Part shown: positions 1-6,459 of the stretch, piece by piece
How the letters are laid out: each line of letters begins with the position of its first letter
Numbering within the stretch: position 1 is the stretch's first letter
Assembly (NCBI GenBank): GCA_002393725.1
Contig: DGTJ01000060.1
Location: 1-14,040 of the forward strand
DNA: 14,040 nucleotides
Reading direction: 5' to 3'
Origin: Prevotella sp. UBA4339
Lineage (GTDB): Bacteria; Bacteroidota; Bacteroidia; Bacteroidales; Bacteroidaceae
Translations under genes and position numbers: made by a program
Notes under the pieces: generated by a model
Told to the model about the DNA's origin: nothing
The model's database searches: none
Seen by the model: the letters and a program-made list of their open reading frames with translations, nothing else

Positions 1-1344
1 TGGAAGGCTTTCGAGAAACAGATAAAGGCGACACTCGGCGAGGTGAGCATCACGCTGCTCATACTGCTCTGCGTGGGCATGCTCGCTGGTTCGTGGATGA
101 TCAGCGGCATTGTGCCTACGCTAATCTATTATGGCATCCAAATCATGTCACCTCAGTTTTTCCTGATTTCATCGTGTATCATCTGTGCGCTGGTATCCGT
201 GCTGTCTGGCAGCTCGTGGACCACAATCGCCACAATAGGAGTGGCACTCCTGGGCATAGGACATGCATTGGGAGTCGCTGAGGCATGGACAGCAGGAGCC
301 ATCATCTCAGGAGCTTACTTCGGTGACAAGATGTCGCCTCTAAGCGATACAACCATACTCGCCTCTTCTGCCACGGGTACAGACCTGTTCGAGCATATAA
401 GATATATGATGTACACCACGATGCCCTCGTTTATAATAACAATCGTCATCTTCTTCATTGCCGGACTGGACAACGGTGCTGACTCAGAGCTACAGGTAGG
501 CGAATATACAGCGGGGCTGGAAAAGACATTCAACATATCTCTATGGACATTGTTGGTTCCTGTCATTACCGGAGTTCTGATTGCCCGTAGAGTACCGTCG
601 CTGATAGTACTTTTCGCCTCTTCGGTAATGGCAGGCATAGTGGCTCTTCTCTTACAGCCGCATATTCTATGCGAGATAGCAGGCGGTGAAATGGGCAATT
701 CTGCCTCGTCACTAACAAGGGGACTGGCTATCACATTTTATGGCTCTACTGCCGTAGACACCGGCAGCGCCTCACTCAATGAACTGGTATCCACTCGCGG
801 CATGGCCGGCATGCTGAATACCATCTGGCTGATACTCTGCGCCATGTGTTTTGGTGCTTCGATGGTGGCAAGTGGGATGATTGACAGCATCACTGGCGTC
901 GTCATCCGATTCATACGTAGTCGCGTTGGACTGATTTCATCGACAGTAGGCACAGGTATTTTCCTCAATATCACCACAGGCGACCAGTTCATATCCATCG
1001 TGCTCAATGCGGATATTTACAAGGATGTATATAAGAAGGAGGGCTATGAGTCGCGGTTACTGAGCCGCACCACCGAGGATGCAGCTACAGTTACCTCTGT
1101 TCTCATTCCTTGGAACACATGCGGAATGACACAGTCAACGGTACTCGGAGTGCCAACGCTGACCTATCTGCCCTATTGCTTCTTCAATCTGCTGAGCCCG
1201 CTGATGAGCATCATCGTCGCGGCTCTCGGCTGGAAGATAGTGCGCCGTCCACACTGCCAGCATCCAGCAGACGCTCCTGAGCCTCATCATAACTCAGTCC
1301 AAGCATCTCCTGAAGCATGCGCGTACCACGATCCACAAGTTTAG
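1..1344 (+). CDS. nhaC: NhaC-family Na+/H+ antiporter, 5'-truncated by the window edge
   Basis: Inner-membrane sodium/proton antiporter of the NhaC family. The frame is open from base 1, so the true start lies upstream; the GTG at 43 is internal, inside a hydrophobic helix. About 447 residues are visible, almost all in membrane segments. The family block GDKMSPLSDTT lies near 322-354, and a second conserved stretch (TTGDQF, then SRTTEDAATVTSVLIPWNTC) covers about 972-1122. The expected end of the protein is around the last helix (GWKIVRR, about 1230-1250). Roughly 30 further residues, rich in His, Pro and Ala, are simply the antisense of conserved murQ codons, so the original stop seems to have been lost. 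The gene is convergent with murQ and overlaps it by 134 bp. NhaC family: confident. Transported ion is inferred from the family. Confidence 0.88.
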   Translation, partial: WKAFEKQIKATLGEVSITLLILLCVGMLAGSWMISGIVPTLIYYGIQIMSPQFFLISSCIICALVSVLSGSSWTTIATIGVALLGIGHALGVAEAWTAGAIISGAYFGDKMSPLSDTTILASSATGTDLFEHIRYMMYTTMPSFIITIVIFFIAGLDNGADSELQVGEYTAGLEKTFNISLWTLLVPVITGVLIARRVPSLIVLFASSVMAGIVALLLQPHILCEIAGGEMGNSASSLTRGLAITFYGSTAVDTGSASLNELVSTRGMAGMLNTIWLILCAMCFGASMVASGMIDSITGVVIRFIRSRVGLISSTVGTGIFLNITTGDQFISIVLNADIYKDVYKKEGYESRLLSRTTEDAATVTSVLIPWNTCGMTQSTVLGVPTLTYLPYCFFNLLSPLMSIIVAALGWKIVRRPHCQHPADAPEPHHNSVQASPEACAYHDPQV

Positions 1345-2026
1345 CATTGGTAAGCTGCATCTTTACCATGCGATTACCCTGTACTCGGCCGAGACGTATC
1401 ATCAGTGAGGTGGAAATCATGTTAAGCACCATCTTCTGAGCAGTACCACTCTTCATGCGACTGGATCCCGTAACGAATTCCGGACCAACAATCGTTTCAA
1501 TAGGATAGTCCGAGACATTGGCCAGCGGTGAGCCTGGATTGCTTGTGATACAGCCCGTGACAAGACCGTTCTCCCTTGCCTGACTTAATGCCCCTATCAC
1601 GTATGGAGTGGTGCCTGAGGCAGCTATACCCAGCACGGTATCGTCTTTAGTGGGGTGATAGGCAAGAAGATCCTTCCAGCCTTGCTCCGGTATATCCTCG
1701 GCATTCTCAACGGCATGACGGAGAGCCGCGTCACCACCTGCAATGATGCCTATCACCCAATCGCAAGAGACCCCAAAAGTTGGAGGCAACTCGCTGGCAT
1801 CGAGCACACCAAGTCGTCCGCTGGTACCTGCCCCTATATAGAAGAGCCTGCCACCTCGTCTCATCCTGGGCTCTATAGCTTCAACCAGAGACTCTATCTG
1901 TGGGATAGCCTTTCGCACAGCCTCCGCAACTAATGAATCTTCGCCGTTGATATGCTGAAGCAGCTCAGCTACAGACATCTGTTCAAGATGGTCAAAGCGG
2001 GATGGCTGTTCTGTTATCTTCTCCAT
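1211..2026 (-). CDS. murQ: N-acetylmuramic acid 6-phosphate etherase MurQ
   Basis: Cytoplasmic MurNAc-6-phosphate etherase. It cleaves the lactyl ether to give GlcNAc-6-phosphate and D-lactate in peptidoglycan recycling. The SIS-domain block GAGTSGRLGVLDASE lies at residues 65-79. E79 and E110 (in ENAED) match the two catalytic glutamates of E. coli MurQ (E83 and E114) with the same spacing. GIAASGTTPY (133-142) and VTGSSRMKSGTAQK (185-198) are further family blocks. At 271 residues the length is normal for the family, but the last 9-12 residues (after GSVDGAL) are the antisense of the nhaC end, so the natural C-terminus has been replaced. The ATG at 2026 directly follows the bcp stop codon, so the gene is very likely cotranscribed and possibly translationally coupled. 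No murK-like or muropeptide transporter gene is nearby. Confidence 0.95.
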   Translation of the reverse strand: MEKITEQPSRFDHLEQMSVAELLQHINGEDSLVAEAVRKAIPQIESLVEAIEPRMRRGGRLFYIGAGTSGRLGVLDASELPPTFGVSCDWVIGIIAGGDAALRHAVENAEDIPEQGWKDLLAYHPTKDDTVLGIAASGTTPYVIGALSQARENGLVTGCITSNPGSPLANVSDYPIETIVGPEFVTGSSRMKSGTAQKMVLNMISTSLMIRLGRVQGNRMVKMQLTNAKLVDRGTRMLQEMLGLSYDEAQERLLDAGSVDGALSSSREPRR

Positions 2027-2485
2027 CTATTTGCCGAGAATCTGCTCTGCGTGCTCTTTGGTCTTTATCTGCTTGCCGGAGAATATCTGCTCTATGATAC
2101 CATCTTCATTGATGATAAAGGTTGTACGGATGGTGCCCATCGTCTTCTTGCCGTACATTGTCTTCTCACCCCAGGCTCCCATAGCTTCCATCAGAGTCTT
2201 GTCAACATCGGCAATCAAGGGGAAAGGCAACTCATGCTTCTCCTTAAACTTCACGTGAGATGCGGCAGAGTCCTTGCTGACGCCAACAATTTCGTATCCT
2301 GCACCTTGCAGCTCGCTAAAATGGTCTCTCAGGCTGCAAGCCTCTGATGTACATCCGCTGGTATTATCCTTCGGATAGAAATACAGTACTAGTTTGCGAC
2401 CTTTGTAGTCACTCAGACGGATTTCACGTCCCTGTTCGTCCTTGCCCAGGATCTCTGGTGCCTTGTCTCCAATATTCATAGTCAT
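2027..2485 (-). CDS. bcp: Thioredoxin-dependent peroxiredoxin, Bcp/PrxQ type
   Basis: Cytoplasmic thiol peroxidase that reduces H2O2 and organic hydroperoxides with electrons from thioredoxin. The 152 residues match the usual single-domain Bcp length. The signature YPKDNTSGCTSEAC spans residues 37-50. C45 is the peroxidatic cysteine and C50 the resolving cysteine, the CxxxxC spacing of the PrxQ/Bcp subfamily. The conserved TTFIINEDG follows later. The start at 2485 gives MTMNIGDKAPE; an alternative ATG two codons in (2479) is equally possible. It is the middle gene of a leftward operon: 21 bp after the eamA-like gene and immediately before murQ (TAG then ATG, no spacer). Confidence 0.95.
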   Translation of the reverse strand: MTMNIGDKAPEILGKDEQGREIRLSDYKGRKLVLYFYPKDNTSGCTSEACSLRDHFSELQGAGYEIVGVSKDSAASHVKFKEKHELPFPLIADVDKTLMEAMGAWGEKTMYGKKTMGTIRTTFIINEDGIIEQIFSGKQIKTKEHAEQILGK

Positions 2486-2506
2486 TACAATTTTAAAAAC
2501 GTTATA

Positions 2507-3430
2507 TTACGTAAGGAAAAAAAGACTTACTCCAATTACTGAGATTACTGCTCCCAGTACTGCCCGCCAGGTTATCTTCTCATGGAATATCCAGTAAGAT
2601 GGCAACAGAATGATTATCGGCGTCATCGCCATAAGCGTTGAGGCAATGCCTGCCGCTGTGTACTGCACAGCCATCAGCGAGAACCCCACCCCGACGAAAG
2701 GCCCGAAGATAGTAGTGGACGTAGCTACGGAGAGTCCTTTCTTATCGTGCATGGCATCACGCAAAGGCGCCATTCCATCGCGGAAATACAGCAGCAATGT
2801 GAACCCTATGATACCTGCCACACAACGATAGAAGTTGGCACTGAACGGCACAAGCCACTCTGGCATATCAGCAACAACCTCATAATGATCCATCCCTATC
2901 TTGCTGAGCACCAATCCCACTCCCTGACAGATAGCCGCACCTATAGCATAGAGCACACCGTTGAGCGGCAGTTTCAGCGACACTTTATGATGCTCGCCTC
3001 GTCCTAAAACAGATATTCCGATACCAAAGAGGGTTATTAGCATCGCAAGAATACTCATAACAGTCATCTGCTGTCCCAGCGTCAGCCAAGCCATCAGCGC
3101 AGCCGCTAAAGGTGCAAGAGTCATAAACAGCTGCCCGTAACGTGAACCTATTATTATATAGCACTGGAAGAGGCAGAAGTCGCCGATGACATATCCTACC
3201 AATCCCGACAGCAGCATCCATCCAGCTGCCTCAGCAGAAGCGCCGGGAGGCAAGGGGCTGCCCGTCACCAGTCCAAACATCACCAGAGAGAACAGCAGTG
3301 CCAGTGCCATACGCAGGACATTCAGCGTCAGATTACCCAGTCGCTTCGATCCGAACTCACTGAGCAGCGCTGTTGCTGTCCACGAAAAAGCCACACCTAT
3401 CGATATCAGTTCGCCTATATAACTCATCAT
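2507..3430 (-). CDS. EamA-like DMT-family transporter
   Basis: Inner-membrane protein of the drug/metabolite transporter superfamily: 307 residues, two EamA-type halves of about five helices each. Hydrophobic segments lie near residues 5-24, 37-56, 70-90, 98-117, 124-143, 157-176, 195-216, 237-257, 262-281 and 288-306. The loop sequence FHEKITWRAVLGAVISVIGV at the end is the usual entry into the last helix of EamA proteins. The substrate cannot be told from the sequence; families of this kind move amino acids, sugars or metabolites. Two consecutive ATGs (3430 and 3427) give the start. First gene of the eamA-bcp-murQ leftward operon, divergent from the HAD phosphatase gene. Confidence 0.88.
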   Translation of the reverse strand: MMSYIGELISIGVAFSWTATALLSEFGSKRLGNLTLNVLRMALALLFSLVMFGLVTGSPLPPGASAEAAGWMLLSGLVGYVIGDFCLFQCYIIIGSRYGQLFMTLAPLAAALMAWLTLGQQMTVMSILAMLITLFGIGISVLGRGEHHKVSLKLPLNGVLYAIGAAICQGVGLVLSKIGMDHYEVVADMPEWLVPFSANFYRCVAGIIGFTLLLYFRDGMAPLRDAMHDKKGLSVATSTTIFGPFVGVGFSLMAVQYTAAGIASTLMAMTPIIILLPSYWIFHEKITWRAVLGAVISVIGVSLFFLT

Positions 3431-3448
3431 CCACTTGTTTTACGGGCG

Positions 3449-3456
3449 CAAAGTTA
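3449..3456 (-). promoter_or_regulatory. Probable -7 box for the eamA-bcp-murQ operon
   Basis: TAACTTTG on the minus strand fits the Bacteroidetes -7 consensus TAnnTTTG and lies about 19 bases upstream of the start codon. No convincing TTTG sits at the right -33 distance, so this rests on the -7 box and position alone. The leader would be very short. Confidence 0.5.
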
Positions 3457-3472
3457 CAAAAAAAATCCAAAA

Positions 3473-3505
3473 ATTGTCACATCTCGATAATTTTACTTAC
3501 CTTTG
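3473..3505 (+). promoter_or_regulatory. Probable promoter of the HAD phosphatase gene
   Basis: ATTG at 3473-3476, a 21-bp spacer, and TACCTTTG at 3498-3505 match the Bacteroidetes -33/-7 promoter pattern. Transcription would start near 3512, inside the longer open frame, so the start codon must lie downstream of that point. This is the main reason for choosing the TTG at 3541. Confidence 0.65.
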
Positions 3506-3540
3506 CACCAAAATATAAACATATAATCAGTAGTAACATC

Positions 3541-4347
3541 TTGGCAAACATCCTCACCAACTCCCAGAGATTCGCACTGTTCTTCGATATAGACGGCACG
3601 CTCGTGAGCTTCAAGACCCATGAGATTCCCGCTTCTACGATACAGGCACTGACACAGGCAAAAGCCAACGGGCATCGCGTATATATAGCCACAGGTCGCC
3701 CTCCGGTCATCATCACAAACCTTGGATCGATTGAGCATCTCATCGACGGCTATATCACAACCAACGGAGCCCTGTGTTTCGTAGGGAATAACGTAATAAG
3801 CTGCCTGCCGATTCCAAAAGCTGACGTACTCACATGCGTGAATGATTCGAAGGAAAAAGGCTACAGCCTCATCATCGTAGGAAAACAAGACGTTGCCGTG
3901 CTTGACACTAAAGGCGACGTCAACCGCATCTTCAGGCAGACACTTGCCGTAAAGAATCTCGACAAGGCTGCACCACTGGAACAAGTACTTGAGCAAGACA
4001 TACTCCAACTGACGGCATTCTTCCCTGCCGACTATGAGCGAAAGTTCATGCCAAGAATTCCTCAGTGCATTTCTGGCCGTTGGCATCCGGAATTTACGGA
4101 TATTACAGCCAACGGTGCTGATAAGGGAAAAGGCATCTTGACCATAGCATGCCACGAAAGACTCAGCCCCAAACAGACTATTGCCTTTGGCGATGGCGGA
4201 AATGATACTTCAATGATTGTTCAAGCGGGTATTGGAATAGCTATGGGCAATGCTATTGACGAATTGAAGCAGAAGGCTGATTATGTCACCACATCGGTAG
4301 ATGATAATGGCATAATGAATGCCCTCCGCCACTTTGAGATTATCTGA
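3541..4347 (+). CDS. Cof-type HAD-IIB family phosphatase
   Basis: Cytoplasmic haloacid-dehalogenase phosphatase of the Cof (IIB cap) group, which hydrolyses small phosphorylated metabolites; the exact substrate cannot be read from sequence. All four HAD motifs are present: FFDIDGTL (nucleophile D16, acid D18), YIATGR with T51, GADKGKG with K195 (or K197), and FGDGGND with D218 and D222. Length from the chosen start is 268 residues, normal for Cof proteins. The frame runs far upstream, to 3373 and beyond, but that part overlaps the divergent gene and the promoter. Between the -7 box and motif I the only usual start codon is TTG at 3541, with no ATG or GTG. Convergent with the outer-membrane protein gene, with only 2 bp between the stop codons. 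Confidence 0.9.
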   Translation: MANILTNSQRFALFFDIDGTLVSFKTHEIPASTIQALTQAKANGHRVYIATGRPPVIITNLGSIEHLIDGYITTNGALCFVGNNVISCLPIPKADVLTCVNDSKEKGYSLIIVGKQDVAVLDTKGDVNRIFRQTLAVKNLDKAAPLEQVLEQDILQLTAFFPADYERKFMPRIPQCISGRWHPEFTDITANGADKGKGILTIACHERLSPKQTIAFGDGGNDTSMIVQAGIGIAMGNAIDELKQKADYVTTSVDDNGIMNALRHFEII

Positions 4348-4349
4348 GT

Positions 4350-5108
4350 TCAGAACAGTCTATAGAACACTCCGATTGTTCCATAAATTGGGAAGAGTGT
4401 CTGCTCTACGGTCTTGAAATCGCTCTGGAAGATTCCATTCAATCCCCAGTTCAGGTCTACTGACATGCCCAGATTCTTATAGAACCGCCAGTCCAGGCCG
4501 ATGCCCACACCCACATGGAAGTTACGCATGTCGTCGCTGAAATCATATGTAGCCCATTCTCTCTCATTTGTGCCCATCAGGATTTTCGGCCCGGTAGGAT
4601 CGCCCTGTCTCAGATAACCGTCTGAGGCGATACCGTCAAAACTCTTGCTGGTAAGCAGTGAGACGTATGGTCCGGCCTTCAGCTGCAGCTTGTCGCTGAA
4701 GCTATATGTGGCCTGAATGGGGATGGTGAACATCCACTCCGTTACCTTCTGATGAACCTTACCTGTAAATAGTCCGTCGAGCATAGAGTCGCCCTTGCGC
4801 ACTACCATGTGGTAGGCCTTAGTAGTGACGTCGCCATCCATAGCTTTGTTTTCAAAATGCAGTCCTGCCAGAAGTCCCCACTTTCCACTCAGTGTCACCT
4901 GAGCATCGGCACCTATCAGGAATGAGGGTGTCAGCTTGTAACCATCAATGCTCCGTATGGTTTCTGGCAGCCCGAGGGGAGCCGTCGCACCAACGCTCCA
5001 TCCTGCGCGAGCTTTCACATGAATGTCCTTTCCCCATGAACCGGCCTTTGCCTGAAAATTTACGAGCAGCATGAGAGCTGCTGCCAGTATTGTAGTTGTT
5101 GTCTTCAT
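4350..5108 (-). CDS. Outer-membrane beta-barrel protein, PorT-like
   Basis: Predicted small outer-membrane beta-barrel of 252 residues. A signal peptide covers residues 1-22 (MKTTTTIL start, cleavage after AKA). The rest alternates short amphipathic strands with turns, for example KWGLLAGLHFENKA, KLQLKAGPYVSLLTS, NFHVGVGIGLDWRFY and GTIGVFYRLF. The last residue is phenylalanine, as is typical for barrels inserted by the BAM machinery. The overall form resembles the outer membrane protein beta-barrel / PorT-like families of Bacteroidetes. No enzymatic motif is visible and the role is unknown. It lies 18 bp downstream of the PCMD-like lipoprotein gene and has no visible promoter of its own, so the two are probably one transcript. 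Confidence 0.75.
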   Translation of the reverse strand: MKTTTTILAAALMLLVNFQAKAGSWGKDIHVKARAGWSVGATAPLGLPETIRSIDGYKLTPSFLIGADAQVTLSGKWGLLAGLHFENKAMDGDVTTKAYHMVVRKGDSMLDGLFTGKVHQKVTEWMFTIPIQATYSFSDKLQLKAGPYVSLLTSKSFDGIASDGYLRQGDPTGPKILMGTNEREWATYDFSDDMRNFHVGVGIGLDWRFYKNLGMSVDLNWGLNGIFQSDFKTVEQTLFPIYGTIGVFYRLF

Positions 5109-5126
5109 ATCAAATTACCTATTCCG

Positions 5127-6305
5127 TTAATCATTCTTCTCAAACGATATCTCCACTTCGTCAACATACAGTGTGCTGCCTATGGCACCCTCAAACTTGG
5201 CTCCGTCCTTGCTCGAAGAGAACACGAGAGCCAGGTTGAACTTATTGTCGGCCACCTCCTTGTTGTCGGCATCCTTACCTTCGAAGAACATCTCGAAGCG
5301 CGTCCACTGGTCAGTGGCCGGCAGCTGTTTCACCTGAGCAATCTTATAGACGTTGGGATTGGAAGCCAGCTTGGTGAAGTCTTCCACGTCGTCACCATAG
5401 ATATAGTAGTCATTGCCTTCAGCATCTTTGTTCTTGTAGAACACGGCATAGATACTGGCTTCGTCGGTGCGGCCTGCTATCTCCTTCATCTCCATATCTG
5501 TGAACTTATTACCAGGACGATACTTATAGTAGCCTGTCACACGTACTGGCTCTCTGTCGATGGGAGTTCCAAACTGCGTGCTTTTCAGTGGGGTCATAAT
5601 CTTTTCAACGATAAACTTGCCCAAAAACAGGTTACCAGCAGCTATCGGCTTGTTCATCATCGCTCCTAAGCTACCTGCAGAGATGGTCTGCAGACATACT
5701 GCCTTACCCTTATAGCCATCGTCAACGGATTTTGTAGGAAATGCGTCGGGTGTCTGATCTATGCCAAGTGCCAAGACTGCGCCAGAATTGCCAGAGTCCC
5801 AGACGTTATGACGCTGACCGTTGGACAGCACCTCATAGAAACTGTGATAGGAGCTTCGCGTTGCCCTAAACTCAACAACTTCCACATTCTCAAAACCGAA
5901 CTTGAATGAAGGAAGTATCGGCTCCCTAAACACAACTTTGTACTGGCGTTTCCACTCACCGTCCTCCGACGTGACAGTATATGTCACAGGACCGGCAGTA
6001 AAATCCTGCATTGAACCGTTGGCAGGCTCGACAGTTGCTCCAGGGGTTACATCCAAAAACAGAGGCAACTGCTTAGGCAGTGACAGCAGACTCCGCACAG
6101 TAAAGACAATCTCCGTCTCAGAGGAGCTGATGTCAGACTTGCGCATCTGGTTCTTGTCCTGAAAATACATTGCATATTCGTCACCTTGTACCCAGGCACT
6201 CGTGATGTCGCACTCCTTGTTCTTAGCTTCATCCTTGACACATGATGTCAAAACAGACATGCCAACAAGCAGCATGCTAATCATACAAATAATATTTTTT
6301 CTCAT
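5127..6305 (-). CDS. Lipoprotein with C-terminal PCMD-like (putative carbohydrate metabolism) domain
   Basis: Surface or periplasmic lipoprotein of 392 residues. The signal sequence ends in a lipobox, LTSC, with the lipidated cysteine at residue 22. Residues about 32-128 look like an Ig-like domain (TSAWVQGDEYAMYF to YTVTSEDGEWKRQYKVVF) of the kind seen at the N-terminus of many Bacteroidetes surface lipoproteins. Residues about 130-392 resemble the PCMD domain: FKFGFENVE, YHSFYEVLSNGQRHNVWDSGN, KGKAVCLQT, PVRVTGYYKY, and a terminal YVDEVEISFE strand typical of jelly-roll carbohydrate-binding folds. The function is unknown and sugar binding is inferred from the family. An in-frame ATG at 6338 was rejected because it lies upstream of the promoter's -7 box; 6305 begins a proper signal peptide. 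The barrel gene follows directly. Confidence 0.75.
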   Translation of the reverse strand: MRKNIICMISMLLVGMSVLTSCVKDEAKNKECDITSAWVQGDEYAMYFQDKNQMRKSDISSSETEIVFTVRSLLSLPKQLPLFLDVTPGATVEPANGSMQDFTAGPVTYTVTSEDGEWKRQYKVVFREPILPSFKFGFENVEVVEFRATRSSYHSFYEVLSNGQRHNVWDSGNSGAVLALGIDQTPDAFPTKSVDDGYKGKAVCLQTISAGSLGAMMNKPIAAGNLFLGKFIVEKIMTPLKSTQFGTPIDREPVRVTGYYKYRPGNKFTDMEMKEIAGRTDEASIYAVFYKNKDAEGNDYYIYGDDVEDFTKLASNPNVYKIAQVKQLPATDQWTRFEMFFEGKDADNKEVADNKFNLALVFSSSKDGAKFEGAIGSTLYVDEVEISFEKND

Positions 6306-6327
6306 CTTGATAAATATTTTGAGACTG

Positions 6328-6358
6328 CAAAAGTACAAAATAATGTTTATGCATCAAA
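6328..6358 (-). promoter_or_regulatory. Promoter of the lipoprotein/outer-membrane barrel pair
   Basis: On the minus strand TTTG (6358-6355), a 19-bp spacer and TACTTTTG (6335-6328) match both Bacteroidetes promoter boxes. The predicted transcript starts near 6321, about 16 bases before the ATG at 6305, which fixes the start of the lipoprotein. Confidence 0.75.
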
Positions 6359-6459
6359 CATTTATGCACTTTTTATTCTTTTTATGAAGAATATATTGAC
6401 TTTGTACGGCGAATCAAAACTGGATTTGTGAAGAAAATACTATTCAAATGACAATCTAA

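Noticed and set aside
3373..3540. Upstream extension of the HAD phosphatase frame
   Set aside because: It covers the divergent transporter's start and the HAD gene's own promoter, and has no resemblance to Cof-family N-termini.
3493..4155. 220-residue minus-strand reading frame
   Set aside because: It is antisense to the HAD gene, whose four catalytic motifs are intact; the product has no recognisable features.
6306..6338. 11-residue N-terminal extension of the PCMD-like lipoprotein
   Set aside because: The ATG is upstream of the predicted transcript start; the shorter form has a standard lipoprotein signal.
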